Part shown: positions 7,979-16,383 of the stretch, one piece after another
Layout: each line of letters opens with the position of its first letter
Numbering within the stretch: position 1 is the first letter of the stretch
Source: Nocardioides sp. Root140
Lineage (GTDB): Bacteria > Actinomycetota > Actinomycetes > Propionibacteriales > Nocardioidaceae
Assembly (NCBI RefSeq): GCF_001426745.1
Contig: NZ_LMFI01000013.1
Span: 53,876 to 115,981 of the forward strand
Length of the DNA: 62,106 nucleotides
Direction of reading: 5' to 3'
Notes under the pieces: generated by a model
Told to the model about the DNA's origin: nothing
Seen by the model: the letters and a program-made list of their open reading frames with translations, nothing else
The model's database searches: none
Made by a program: the position numbers and the translations under genes

Positions 7979-8860
7979 ATGCCCCACGACGAGCCGACCG
8001 CCGCGAGCACCTCGGTGGTCACCTACGAACGGCGCGGGCCGGTGGCCGTGGTGACGCTGAACCGCCCCGACTACGCCAACGCGCAGAACTCCGAGATGAC
8101 CTACGCACTCGACGCGGCGTTCGTCCGCGCCGTCGACGACGACGAGGTGAAGGTGATCGTGCTGGCCGGCAACGGCAAGCACTTCTGCGGCGGTCACGAC
8201 ATCGGCACACCCGGCCGCGACATCGACCAGAGCTTCACCCGCCAGGCGGTCATCCACTGGGACCACGTCGACAAGCAGGGCGTCGAGTCCCGCTTCGCCC
8301 GCGAGTCCGAGGTCTACCTGGGCATGTGCCGGCGCTGGCGCGAGATCCCCAAGCCGATGATCGCGATGGTCCAGGGCGCCTGCATCGCCGGCGGCCTGAT
8401 GCTGGCCTGGTCGTGCGACTTCATCGTCGCCTCCGACGACGCCTGGTTCGCCGACCCGGTGGTGCGCATGGGCATCCCCGGCGTCGAGTACTTCGCGCAC
8501 CCGTGGGTGATGAACCCGCGGGCCGCCAAGGAGCTCCTCTTCACCGGCGACCGCTTCCCCGCCCAGCGCGCCCAGGAGCTCGGCATGGTCAACCGTGTGG
8601 TGCCCCGCGCCGACCTCGAGCGCACCGTCATGGAGATTGCAGAGAGGATCGCCACGATGCCCCGTCTGGGACTCGCGCTGACCAAGAAGGCCGTGAACCA
8701 GGCCGAGGACCTGCAGGGGCTGCGCGCCGGCATCGACTCCGTCTTCGGCCTCCACCACGCGGCCCACGCGCACAACGTCGAGGTGGGCGGCGACCCGCTG
8801 GCCGACCTCGACGGCCGTGCGATGGCCACCGCGAACAAGAACGGAGCGGTCACCCGATGA
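7979..8860 (+). CDS. Enoyl-CoA hydratase/isomerase family protein
   Basis: A 293-residue crotonase-fold protein. The oxyanion-hole stretches are GKHFCGGHDIG (near residues 62-72) and VQGACIAGGLML (near 131-142), and the conserved tail region includes LTKKAVNQ. It hydrates an unsaturated acyl-CoA or acts as a C-C hydrolase in the pathway. It is clearly longer than, and different in its N-terminus from, EchA20, the ring-opening hydrolase of HIEC-CoA; no EchA20 candidate is seen elsewhere in the window. The start at 7979 has GGAGAGAG just upstream. It overlaps the next gene by 4 bases and opens the operon running to 12106. Confidence 0.85.
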   Translation: MPHDEPTAASTSVVTYERRGPVAVVTLNRPDYANAQNSEMTYALDAAFVRAVDDDEVKVIVLAGNGKHFCGGHDIGTPGRDIDQSFTRQAVIHWDHVDKQGVESRFARESEVYLGMCRRWREIPKPMIAMVQGACIAGGLMLAWSCDFIVASDDAWFADPVVRMGIPGVEYFAHPWVMNPRAAKELLFTGDRFPAQRAQELGMVNRVVPRADLERTVMEIAERIATMPRLGLALTKKAVNQAEDLQGLRAGIDSVFGLHHAAHAHNVEVGGDPLADLDGRAMATANKNGAVTR

Positions 8861-10023
8861 GCCTCGACTTCACCGAGCACGAAGAGGCCTTCCGCGCCGA
8901 GGCCCGCGCCTGGCTGGCCGAGCACTCGCCCGGCCGGCTGCCCTCGATGGACACCACCGACGGCGCCGCGGCACACCGCGAGTGGGAGAAGAAGCTTGCC
9001 TCCGGTCGCTGGTCGGTCGTCGCCTGGCCCGAGCAGTACGGCGGCCGCGAGGTCTCGCTGACCGAGTGGGTGATCTTCGAGGAGGAGTACTACCTCTCCG
9101 GAGCCCCGACCCGCATCACGCAGAACGGCATCTCGCTCCTCGCCCCGATCATCTTCGAGCACGGCACGCCCGAGCAGCAGCAGCGCTTCCTGCCCGCGAT
9201 GGCCGACGGCACCGATGTCTGGGCCCAGGCCTGGTCCGAGCCCGAGGCCGGCAGCGACCTGGCCGGCATCCGCAGCACCGCCACCCGCGACGAGGCCCGT
9301 GGCGGCTGGGTGCTCAACGGACAGAAGACGTGGAGCTCGCGTGCGCCGTACGCCGACCGTGGCTTCGGTCTCTTCCGCAGCGACCCGGCCGCCGAGCGGC
9401 ACCGCGGCCTGACCTACTTCCTCTTCCCACTGACCGCCGACGGCATCACCGTGCGGCCGATCCCCCAGCTGGACGGCGACCCGGGCTTCGCGGAGATCTT
9501 CTTCGACGACGTGTTCGTGCCCGACGCCGACGTGCTCGGCGGAGCCGGCGACGGCTGGCGCGTGGCGATGAGCACTGCCGGCAACGAGCGCGGACTCTCC
9601 CTGCGCGCGCCGGGCCGCTTCATGGCCGCCGCCGACCGACTGCTCGACCTGTGGCGCGAGCGGGGCGACGAGACCCCCACGCTGCGCGACGACGTCGTCG
9701 ACGCGTGGATCGGCGCCCGGGCCTACCAGTTCTACACATGGGGCACCGTCGACCGCCTCCAGGACGGTGGCGACATGGGCGCGGCCGGCAGCGTGAACAA
9801 GCTGTTCTGGTCCGACCTCGACGTCGACCTCCACGAGACCGGTCTCGCACTGCTCGGCGCCGACCAGGAGCTGCGCGGCGAGGCCGCCCCCAACGGCGGA
9901 CGATGGATGGACGACTACCTGTTCTCCCTCTCCGGTCCGATCTACGCGGGCACCAACGAGATCCAGCGCAACATCGTTGCCGAACGCATCCTCGGGCTGC
10001 CCCGGGGCGAGAAGAGGTCCTGA
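8857..10023 (+). CDS. fadE31: FadE31-like acyl-CoA dehydrogenase
   Basis: A 388-residue acyl-CoA dehydrogenase with AQAWSEPEAGSDLAG near residues 126-140 and the C-terminal IYAGTNEIQRNIVAERILG. It is followed by two shorter, divergent dehydrogenases, the same long-short-short order as FadE31-FadE32-FadE33 of the mycobacterial KstR2 regulon, where these act late in C/D-ring degradation on the opened methyl-oxo-dicarboxylic CoA esters. The assignment of number rests on order and length. Its ATG overlaps the hydratase stop by 4 bases. Confidence 0.8.
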   Translation: MSLDFTEHEEAFRAEARAWLAEHSPGRLPSMDTTDGAAAHREWEKKLASGRWSVVAWPEQYGGREVSLTEWVIFEEEYYLSGAPTRITQNGISLLAPIIFEHGTPEQQQRFLPAMADGTDVWAQAWSEPEAGSDLAGIRSTATRDEARGGWVLNGQKTWSSRAPYADRGFGLFRSDPAAERHRGLTYFLFPLTADGITVRPIPQLDGDPGFAEIFFDDVFVPDADVLGGAGDGWRVAMSTAGNERGLSLRAPGRFMAAADRLLDLWRERGDETPTLRDDVVDAWIGARAYQFYTWGTVDRLQDGGDMGAAGSVNKLFWSDLDVDLHETGLALLGADQELRGEAAPNGGRWMDDYLFSLSGPIYAGTNEIQRNIVAERILGLPRGEKRS

Positions 10024-10025
10024 CC

Positions 10026-11006
10026 ATGCGATTCGCCATGTCCGCGGAGCAGCGCTCCTTCGGCGATGCCCTGACCGGCCTGCTCACCGCCTCCGACGTC
10101 CCTGCCGCGAACCGGGCCTGGGCCGCCGGCGACGACACCGCCGGCCTGCGCCTGTGGGAGAAGCTCGCCGAGCTCGGGGTGACTGCCCTCGTCGTGCCCG
10201 AGGAGGCCGGCGGCATCGACGGCACTCCCCTCGACCTCGCGGTCGCCTTCGAGTGCCTGGGCCATCACGGCGTCCCCGGTCCCTGGATCGAGTCGGTCGC
10301 CCTCGCCCCGTCGCTGCTGGCTGGCACGAAGCACCACGACGTCCTGGCCGACGTGGCCGAGGGCTCGGCACGGGTCACGATCGCCGCACCCCCGTTGGCG
10401 CCGTACGCCCTCGACGCCGGGTCGGCCACCCACGTGTTCCTCCTCGAGGCAGACACGCTCTCCCCCGCGCGGTCGACGCGCGCGCTCACCTCGGTGGACC
10501 CGTCGCGCCGGCTGCAGGCCGTCGAGGCCGACGGTCCGCGCGAGATCCTGGCCGACGACGCCGTCGCGCGTGGTCTCGACCTGGCCACCCTGGCCTGCTC
10601 GGCGAGCCTGGTCGGCACCGGCGAGAGACTGCTGCGCGACTCCGTGACGTACGTCGGCCAGCGCCGCCAGTTCGGCCGGGTCATCGGGGAGTACCAGGCG
10701 ATCAAGCACGCCCTCGCCGACGTCCGAGTGGCCCTCGACTTCGCCCGCCCTCTGGTGCACGGCGCGGCCCGGGGGCTCGAGTCCGGCGACGACGACGCGA
10801 CGCGCGACGTTTCGGCCGCGAAGGTGGCCGCCACCGACGCCGCCCACCTCGCGGCGCGTACGGCGCTGCAGGTGCACGGCGCGATCGGCTACACCATGGA
10901 ACACGACCTGAGCATCTGGATCCTGCGCGCCCGTGCGCTGGCCGGCGCGTGGGGCAGCACGTCCCACCACCGCGGCCGGGTGCTCGACCACCTGATGAGG
11001 AGCTGA
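10026..11006 (+). CDS. fadE32: FadE32-like acyl-CoA dehydrogenase subunit
   Basis: A 326-residue shortened acyl-CoA dehydrogenase. The arginine-containing RRQFGRVIGEYQAIKHALAD helix and ALQVHGAIGYTMEHDL are present, but there is no EIQRN-type terminus. Pairs of such short proteins form heteromeric alpha2beta2 dehydrogenases typical of actinobacterial steroid catabolism, so this one likely works with the next gene product. It starts 2 bases after the preceding stop and ends 2 bases before the next start; translation must be coupled. Confidence 0.8.
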   Translation: MRFAMSAEQRSFGDALTGLLTASDVPAANRAWAAGDDTAGLRLWEKLAELGVTALVVPEEAGGIDGTPLDLAVAFECLGHHGVPGPWIESVALAPSLLAGTKHHDVLADVAEGSARVTIAAPPLAPYALDAGSATHVFLLEADTLSPARSTRALTSVDPSRRLQAVEADGPREILADDAVARGLDLATLACSASLVGTGERLLRDSVTYVGQRRQFGRVIGEYQAIKHALADVRVALDFARPLVHGAARGLESGDDDATRDVSAAKVAATDAAHLAARTALQVHGAIGYTMEHDLSIWILRARALAGAWGSTSHHRGRVLDHLMRS

Positions 11007-11008
11007 GC

Positions 11009-12106
11009 GTGCACTTCGGACTGAGCGAGGAGCAGGAGGAGCTGGCCGGTGCCGTGCGCACCCTCGTGGAGCGTCGCGCGGGCCAGGTCGACCTGCGTGC
11101 CGCGACGCAGGCTGCCCGGGGCTTCGACGAGGCACTCTGGGAGACCCTGTGCGGCCAGATCGGCGTGGCCGCGCTGGCGATCCCCGAGGAGTACGGCGGC
11201 GCCGGGTTCTCCACCTTCGAGACCCACGTCGTCCTCGAGACGCTGGGCCGCACGCTGACGCCCACTCCCCTGCTCGGGTCGGGCGTGCTGGCGACCCGGG
11301 CAGTGCTGCTGGCCGGCACGCCCGACGACTGCGCGCGCCTGCTGCCGCCGCTCGCCGAGGGCACCCACGTGGCCGCCCTCGCCTGGGCCGACGCATCGGG
11401 TCAGTGGCGTGCCGACGGCTCCGACGTACGTGCGACGGCGGACGGCGACAGTTGGCGCCTCGACGGCGCGGCCACCCTCGTGCTCGACGCGCACGGAGCC
11501 GACCTGCTCATGGTCGTGGCAGCCACCGAAGACGGCCCGCGACTCTTCGAGGCCGACCTCTCAGCGGGAGTCGAGCGCACGGCCACACCCGCGCTCGACC
11601 TGACCCTGCAGCTCGACACCGTCACGTTCGACGGCGCACCGGCGACCCCGGTCGGCGGCGTGCTCACCGACGAGCTGGCCACCCTGCGCGCGGAAGCGGC
11701 CGTGGCCGTGACCGCGCTCCAGGTGGGCGGCGCACAGGGCGCCCTCGACCGCACCGTCGCGCACCTCAAGGAGCGCGAGCAGTTCGGCCGGCCGCTCGGG
11801 TCGTTCCAGGCGCTCAAGCACCGGGTCGCCGACCTGCTCGTGGCCGTGGAGACCTCCCGGTCGATCTCCTGGTCGGCTGCGTGGGCCGCTGCGCAGGGCG
11901 ACGCCGACGTCGTGCGGCAGGCCGCCCTGGCCAAGGCCTGGTGCTCCGAGGCGTTCGCAGAAGTCGCCGCCGAGATGGTGCAGCTGCACGGTGGCATCGC
12001 AATCACCTGGGAGCACGACGCGCACCTCTTCTTCAAGCGCGCCCACGCCACCGGAGAGCTCTTCGGCTCCGCGCGCGAGCACCGGCGCAGCCTGCTGCCG
12101 GCATGA
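11009..12106 (+). CDS. fadE33: FadE33-like acyl-CoA dehydrogenase subunit
   Basis: A 365-residue acyl-CoA dehydrogenase family protein and presumed partner of the preceding gene. It shows AIPEEYGGAGFS in the N-terminal domain, KEREQFGRPLGSFQALKHR in the C-terminal domain and QLHGGIAITWEHDAHLFFKR near the end. The start is GTG at 11009; no internal ATG fits the domain start better. It is the last gene of the plus-strand operon and is convergent with kstR2, with 38 bases between the stops. Confidence 0.8.
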   Translation: MHFGLSEEQEELAGAVRTLVERRAGQVDLRAATQAARGFDEALWETLCGQIGVAALAIPEEYGGAGFSTFETHVVLETLGRTLTPTPLLGSGVLATRAVLLAGTPDDCARLLPPLAEGTHVAALAWADASGQWRADGSDVRATADGDSWRLDGAATLVLDAHGADLLMVVAATEDGPRLFEADLSAGVERTATPALDLTLQLDTVTFDGAPATPVGGVLTDELATLRAEAAVAVTALQVGGAQGALDRTVAHLKEREQFGRPLGSFQALKHRVADLLVAVETSRSISWSAAWAAAQGDADVVRQAALAKAWCSEAFAEVAAEMVQLHGGIAITWEHDAHLFFKRAHATGELFGSAREHRRSLLPA

Positions 12107-12144
12107 CTATGCGGTCCACGGTCGAGCAGCCGGCGGGTCGGGGC

Positions 12145-12771
12145 TCAGCCGGCCAGCAGCCCGCCGTGCAGCATCGCGAGGTACTGCTCGGCGACCTTGT
12201 CGTGACGCAGCTTGCCGCGGGGGTTGTACCACTTCACCGCGGACCACACTCCGTCGCGGATGAACCGGTAGATGACGCCGCTCTCGAGGTCGGCACGGAA
12301 GTCTCCGGACTCACGCCCCTGCACCAGCACCTGCAGCCAGACCCGCTCGATCTTGCGGCTCGTCTTCGCGACGACCTCGAACTCCGGCTGGGTCATCAGC
12401 AGGTTGGACTCGTTCTGGTAGAGCGCGACGGCGTGCCGCTGCCCGTCGATGGCGACGAAGCTCGCCCGCACCAGCTCGTCCAGGGTCTCGCGCGGGGTGC
12501 CGGACTCGTCGACGATCGTGCGGAACGTGTCGTGCAGGCCGGTCAGGAACTCGCGCAGGATCTCGTTGAGCATCGACTCCTTGGAGTCGAAGTGGTGGTA
12601 GAGGCTCCCGGACAGGATGCCGGCAGCGTCCGCGATGTCGCGCACGGTCGTCTGGGAGAACCCGCGTGTGGCGAAGAGCTCGGCCGCCAGGGCGAGCAGT
12701 TCCGTACGCCGGGCCGAGCCCTGGCCGTTGCCGTTGGCACGGCCGGCCTTCTCGTTGCCTCGTGGCGTCAT
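12145..12771 (-). CDS. kstR2: KstR2, TetR-family repressor of the C/D-ring regulon
   Basis: A 208-residue TetR protein. The N-terminal helix-turn-helix includes TTVRDIADAAGILSGSLYHHF, shown here in part, and the ligand domain carries VIYRFIRDGVW, WYNPRGKL and KVAEQYLAMLHGG, which resemble mycobacterial KstR2 closely. KstR2 is known to release DNA when HIP-CoA, the FadD3 product, is bound; fadD3 is its divergent neighbour. The start at 12771 is favoured by AAGGG about 8 bases upstream; an in-frame ATG at 12789 would add six residues. The promoter region carries the class 1 operator at 12864, which implies autoregulation. Confidence 0.9.
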   Translation of the reverse strand: MTPRGNEKAGRANGNGQGSARRTELLALAAELFATRGFSQTTVRDIADAAGILSGSLYHHFDSKESMLNEILREFLTGLHDTFRTIVDESGTPRETLDELVRASFVAIDGQRHAVALYQNESNLLMTQPEFEVVAKTSRKIERVWLQVLVQGRESGDFRADLESGVIYRFIRDGVWSAVKWYNPRGKLRHDKVAEQYLAMLHGGLLAG

Positions 12772-12863
12772 CGACAGATCCCTTCTCATGGGGTGGCGGT
12801 GCGGGAGTCTGCTCCTGCGCCCTGCCTGCGGCCCTCGAGGCCACGTTCCGTGACTAGGATACC

Positions 12864-12880
12864 TAACAAGCACTTGTTCA
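12864..12880. promoter_or_regulatory. KstR2-type operator, class 1
   Basis: TAACAAGCACTTGTTCA, with core CAAGCACTTG at 12867-12876 and the two flanks AA/TT symmetric. It lies 13 bases before the fadD3 start and upstream of divergent kstR2, so it can control both. Confidence 0.85.
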
Positions 12881-12893
12881 GTAAGGAGTTGGC

Positions 12894-14486
12894 ATGTCTC
12901 ATCTGACCGTGCCCGCACTGATCGACGACAGCGCCCGGCGCTTCGGCGACTCCCCTGCGGTCGTCGACGGCGACCAGCGGCTCACCTACGCCGACCTCGC
13001 GGCCGAGTCGCGTCGTACGGCGCGGGCCTATCTGGCGGCCGGCGTACGACCGGGCGACCGGGTGGCGATCTGGGCGCCCAACCGCCTCGAGTTCGTGCTC
13101 GCCCTGCTGGGTGCGCAGGTGATCGGCGCCTCGGTGGTGCCGCTCAACACCCGCTACCGCGGCCGCGAGGCGCGGGTGGTGCTCGAGCGCGCCCGGGCCA
13201 GCGCCCTGGTGCTGGTCAACGGCTTCCTCGGCGCCGACTACTTCACGATGCTGACCGAGTCCGTCGAGGACGGCACCGAGTCGGGCGAGGGTCCGGTCGC
13301 GGGTCTCCCCCACCTGCACACCGTCGTCGACCTCGGCTCGACCGGTCAGGAGGGAACCATCGGCTGGGACCGGTTCCTGGCCGGTGCCGAGTCCGTCACC
13401 CCCGAGGCACTGGCCGAGGCCGAGGCCACGGTCACCTCCGAGACGGTCTGCGACATCCTCTACACCTCCGGCACCACCGGCCTGCCCAAGGGCGTGATGA
13501 GCGCGCACCGGCAGACGATCGGGGTGGCCGACGTCTGGGCCACGGGCGCCTCCCTCACGGAGGCCGACCGCTATGCCATCGTGAACCCGTTCTTCCACAG
13601 CTTCGGCTACAAGGCAGGCATCATGGCCTGCCTCACCGCCGGTACGACGATCTATCCGGTGCGCACCTTCGACCCGCCGGAGCTGATGGCGTTCATCGAG
13701 AGCGAGCGGATCACCGTGCTGCCCGGTGCGCCGACGATCTTCCTCACCCTGATCAACCACCCGCGCCTGGCCGACTTCGACCTGTCGTCGTTGCGCTTCT
13801 CCATCGCGGGTGCCGCCTCGGTGCCCGAGACGCTCTTCAAGGAGATGCTCGAGGTGCTCGGCTTCGACCAGGTGGCCCAGGCCTACGGACTGACCGAGTG
13901 CGTGGTCGCCACCCAGTCGCGGCCCAACGAGGATCCCCTGCACGTCGCGGAGACCACCGGTCCGGCCTGCCCCGGCATCGAGGTGCGCACCGTCGACGCC
14001 GAGGGCGACGACGTGGCGGTCGGCGCGGACGGCGAGATCCTGCTGCGGGGCGACAACGTCATGCTCGGCTACTTCGAGGACGAGGCAGCCACGGCGGAGG
14101 CGATCGACCCCGACGGCTGGTTGCACACCGGTGACGTGGGCCGCCTCGACGAGCACGGCTGCCTCAAGATCACCGACCGGATCAAGGACATGTTCACCGT
14201 CGGCGGCTTCAACGTCTATCCCGCCGAGATCGAGGGCGTGCTGACCAGCCACCCCGATGTCGTGGAGTGCGCCGTCATCGGCATCCCCGACGAGCGGATG
14301 GGCTCGGTCGGCCGGGCGTACGTCGTGCCCCGGCCCGGCGCCACGATCGACGTCGCCGCGCTGACGGCGTACTGCAAGACGCGCCTGGCCAACTTCAAGG
14401 TGCCCCGCGAGATCGTCACCGTCGCGGAGTTCCCGCGCAACGCCAGCGGCAAGATCCTCAAGCGGGACCTGCGCGACGACGCCTGA
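12894..14486 (+). CDS. fadD3: FadD3-like acyl-CoA synthetase (HIP-CoA ligase)
   Basis: A 530-residue ANL-superfamily ligase. The P-loop YTSGTTGLPKG is at residues 190-200, the adenylate-binding YGLTE and the hinge HTGDVGRLDEHG follow, and the C-terminal catalytic Lys520 lies in NASGKILKRD. FadD3 makes the CoA thioester of HIP, the two-ring propionate left after A/B-ring removal, committing it to beta-oxidation and creating the KstR2 inducer. The HIP specificity is inferred from the divergent kstR2 gene, operator and neighbouring fadE genes. The start follows AAGGAG. The last codons lie inside a long palindrome shared with the convergent gene. Confidence 0.85.
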   Translation: MSHLTVPALIDDSARRFGDSPAVVDGDQRLTYADLAAESRRTARAYLAAGVRPGDRVAIWAPNRLEFVLALLGAQVIGASVVPLNTRYRGREARVVLERARASALVLVNGFLGADYFTMLTESVEDGTESGEGPVAGLPHLHTVVDLGSTGQEGTIGWDRFLAGAESVTPEALAEAEATVTSETVCDILYTSGTTGLPKGVMSAHRQTIGVADVWATGASLTEADRYAIVNPFFHSFGYKAGIMACLTAGTTIYPVRTFDPPELMAFIESERITVLPGAPTIFLTLINHPRLADFDLSSLRFSIAGAASVPETLFKEMLEVLGFDQVAQAYGLTECVVATQSRPNEDPLHVAETTGPACPGIEVRTVDAEGDDVAVGADGEILLRGDNVMLGYFEDEAATAEAIDPDGWLHTGDVGRLDEHGCLKITDRIKDMFTVGGFNVYPAEIEGVLTSHPDVVECAVIGIPDERMGSVGRAYVVPRPGATIDVAALTAYCKTRLANFKVPREIVTVAEFPRNASGKILKRDLRDDA

Positions 14487-14505
14487 CCCTGGTCAGGCGT
14501 CGTCG
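14474..14505. terminator. Perfect 15-bp-stem palindrome spanning two convergent gene ends
   Basis: CGACGACGCCTGACC at 14474-14488 is followed, two bases later, by its exact reverse complement at 14491-14505. Both fadD3 and the FGE gene end inside it and both proteins end in Asp-Asp-Ala. It can act as a transcription terminator in both directions, though no U-tract is visible. Confidence 0.7.
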
Positions 14506-15443
14506 TTGGCGCAGCGGAAGCCCATGTTGCCGCTGGCCGAGTCGGGTGTGTTGCTCGACCGGGCGGAGACCCGGTAGCGGTGGCAGTAGGAGTCGTGGCA
14601 CAGGTAGGAGCCACCGCGCATCACCCTGGCCGCGCCGGTGTCGGGGCCTCGCGGGTCCACTGCCGGGCTGACCTCGTAGTAGCCGGGGTCGAACCAGTCG
14701 GCGCACCACTCCCAGACGTTGCCGGCCATCTGCCACAGGCCGTGTCCGTTGGGCCGGTAGGTCTTGACCGGCGCGGTGGCCAGGTGGCCGTCGTCCTCGG
14801 TGTTGCTGCGCGGGAAGTCGCCCTGCCAGATGTTGCACTGCCAGCGGCCTCTGGGTGTCAGCTCGTCGCCCCAGGCGAACCGGGCGCCGTCGAGTCCACC
14901 TCGTGCGGCGTACTCCCACTCGGCCTCGGTCGGGAGGCGCTTGCCTGCCCAGGCGGCGTACGCCGACGCGTCGTTCCACGTCACGTGCACGACGGGGTGG
15001 TTCTGCCGGTCCTGGATGCTCGAACCGGGACCGCCCGGCTGCCGCCACGACGCACCCTTGACGGCCAGCCACCACGGCGCCTCGGCGACCTGCTGGAGCA
15101 CGTCGGAGCGCTCGCCCCGGAAGGCCAGGTGGAAGACCGCGGAGACGCCCAGCTCCTCCGCCTCGGTGACGTGGCCGGTGTCCTTGCAGAAGACCGCGAA
15201 GGCGGCGTTGGTGACCGTGGTCGCGTCCATCCAGAACGACTCGAGGTGCACCCGGTGCACGGGGGTCTCGCCGTCGCCGGCGTAGCCCTCGCCGAAGGGG
15301 TCGCCCATCGCGAAGTCACCGGCCGGGATCCGCACCTGGCCACGCGTGCTGCGCGGTCGCGCGACGGCGTGCGCCGGGGGCCGGATCTCTGCGGGCCCGT
15401 CGGCGGGACGGCCCGGGGAGCAACAGGGTGACGGTTCGTTCAC
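14493..15443 (-). CDS. Formylglycine-generating enzyme (sulfatase-activating)
   Basis: A 316-residue FGE that converts the Cys of a CxPxR motif in sulfatases into Calpha-formylglycine. It follows the Streptomyces coelicolor FGE layout: RSTRGQVRIP then GDGETPVH at the domain start, RLPTEAEWEYAARGG in the middle and GNVWEWCADW, and the diagnostic copper/active-site pair Cys282 and Cys287 in LCHDSYCHRYR. Those two cysteines separate true FGE from look-alike domains such as EgtB. The GTG at 15443 is chosen because it gives the family length and leaves the palindrome at 15486 in the promoter; an ATG at 15503 is the alternative. A Cys-type arylsulfatase at 51789-53984 is its likely client. Confidence 0.9.
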   Translation of the reverse strand: MNEPSPCCSPGRPADGPAEIRPPAHAVARPRSTRGQVRIPAGDFAMGDPFGEGYAGDGETPVHRVHLESFWMDATTVTNAAFAVFCKDTGHVTEAEELGVSAVFHLAFRGERSDVLQQVAEAPWWLAVKGASWRQPGGPGSSIQDRQNHPVVHVTWNDASAYAAWAGKRLPTEAEWEYAARGGLDGARFAWGDELTPRGRWQCNIWQGDFPRSNTEDDGHLATAPVKTYRPNGHGLWQMAGNVWEWCADWFDPGYYEVSPAVDPRGPDTGAARVMRGGSYLCHDSYCHRYRVSARSSNTPDSASGNMGFRCANDDA

Positions 15444-15485
15444 GCTGCCGATTCTGGTCCCGGCACCGACCGGCCCCTGCAGCGG

Positions 15486-15500
15486 GTTCGCTGAGTGGGA
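15486..15500. promoter_or_regulatory. Candidate IclR operator, site a (FGE/DUF202)
   Basis: Minus-strand reading TCCCACTCAGCGAAC matches the window-wide 15-mer consensus TCCCGNTCAGCGGGA at 11 of the 14 fixed positions. It lies between the divergent FGE and DUF202 genes. The right arm is degenerate, so this is a weaker site. Confidence 0.5.
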
Positions 15501-15578
15501 CATTTCCACGCGCCGGGGAGCCGTCGGCGTTGACTTCGCCGGAGACCCGGACGACCGAGCACAGGAGTGGCCGCACCC

Positions 15579-15977
15579 ATGGACAGCGACCCGGTAGCGC
15601 AGACCACGCAAGGGAATCGGAGTCCCGACGGCCGTTGGCCCGAGTCCGTGTACGGCGCAGGATCCGAACCCGACTACCGGTTCAGCTTCGCCAACGAGCG
15701 CACGTTCCTGGCCTGGATCCGGACGGCGCTGGCGCTGCTCGCCGCCGGCGTCGCCATCGACGCCGTCGACCTGCCCCTGAGGGCAGAGTCGCAGCACCTG
15801 CTGGCGATCCTGCTGACGGTGACCGGCGCACTGTGCGCCGTGATCGCGTGGATCCGCTGGTCGCGTGCGGAGCGGGCCATGCGCCGTTCCGCGCCGCTGC
15901 CGGGCTTCGGACTCGGCGCCCTCTTCACCGGCCTGGTGGTCTGCGCGGCCGTCGTGGTGATCGCGTCGGTCGCGTGA
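15579..15977 (+). CDS. DUF202/YidH family membrane protein
   Basis: A 132-residue protein whose family signature FSFANERTFLAWIRTALAL (near residues 35-53) leads into three predicted membrane helices: residues about 45-62, 74-92 and 111-131. DUF202 proteins are small inner-membrane proteins of unknown function. ATG 15579 is preferred over GTG 15567 because AGGAG at 15563 can only serve the later start. It overlaps the following gene by 4 bases, and together they look like a two-subunit unit. Confidence 0.8.
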   Translation: MDSDPVAQTTQGNRSPDGRWPESVYGAGSEPDYRFSFANERTFLAWIRTALALLAAGVAIDAVDLPLRAESQHLLAILLTVTGALCAVIAWIRWSRAERAMRRSAPLPGFGLGALFTGLVVCAAVVVIASVA

Positions 15978-16291
15978 ACGTCGCGGCCGACCCGGGGCTG
16001 GCCAACGAACGCACCGCCCTGGCGTGGCAACGCACCGCCCTGAGCCTCATGGTGTGCGCGGCGATCCTGGCCCGCCTGACGTACGGCGATCTCGGGGGCG
16101 CCGCCTTCACCGTCCTCGGCCCGGCCTTCCTGCTCAGCCTGTGGGTGTTCGTCGAGAGCCGCGGCCGCTACCGGCGTACCCGAGGCACCCGGGCGGCCCG
16201 TCGACGCCGAGGGGGCCGGGCCCCGCTGACCGTTGCCGTGGCGACCTGCCTCCTGTGCCTGACCGAGACGACCGTGCTCCTGCTGTCGTGA
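15974..16291 (+). CDS. Second DUF202-like membrane protein
   Basis: A 105-residue protein with GLANERTALAWQRTALSLM, a shortened version of the DUF202 signature, and about three hydrophobic segments separated by a very basic Arg-rich loop (RGRYRRTRGTRAARRRRGGR, near residues 63-82). The GTG start overlaps the previous stop by 4 bases. It is probably co-inserted in the membrane with the preceding DUF202 protein; the function is unknown. Confidence 0.7.
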   Translation: MNVAADPGLANERTALAWQRTALSLMVCAAILARLTYGDLGGAAFTVLGPAFLLSLWVFVESRGRYRRTRGTRAARRRRGGRAPLTVAVATCLLCLTETTVLLLS

Positions 16292-16301
16292 GGAGCCCCG
16301 G

Positions 16302-16316
16302 TTTCGCTGAGCGGGA
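16302..16316. promoter_or_regulatory. Candidate IclR operator, site b (redox module)
   Basis: Minus-strand reading TCCCGCTCAGCGAAA matches the consensus TCCCGNTCAGCGGGA except at the right arm. It is centred about 75 bases before the ATG at 16384, in the only gap upstream of the three-gene unit. Confidence 0.55.
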
Positions 16317-16383
16317 CATTCCCGGCAGCACGACCAGCCGTGGAGAGACTTGCGGGGCACGCACCCACGACACAGGAGCCCCG

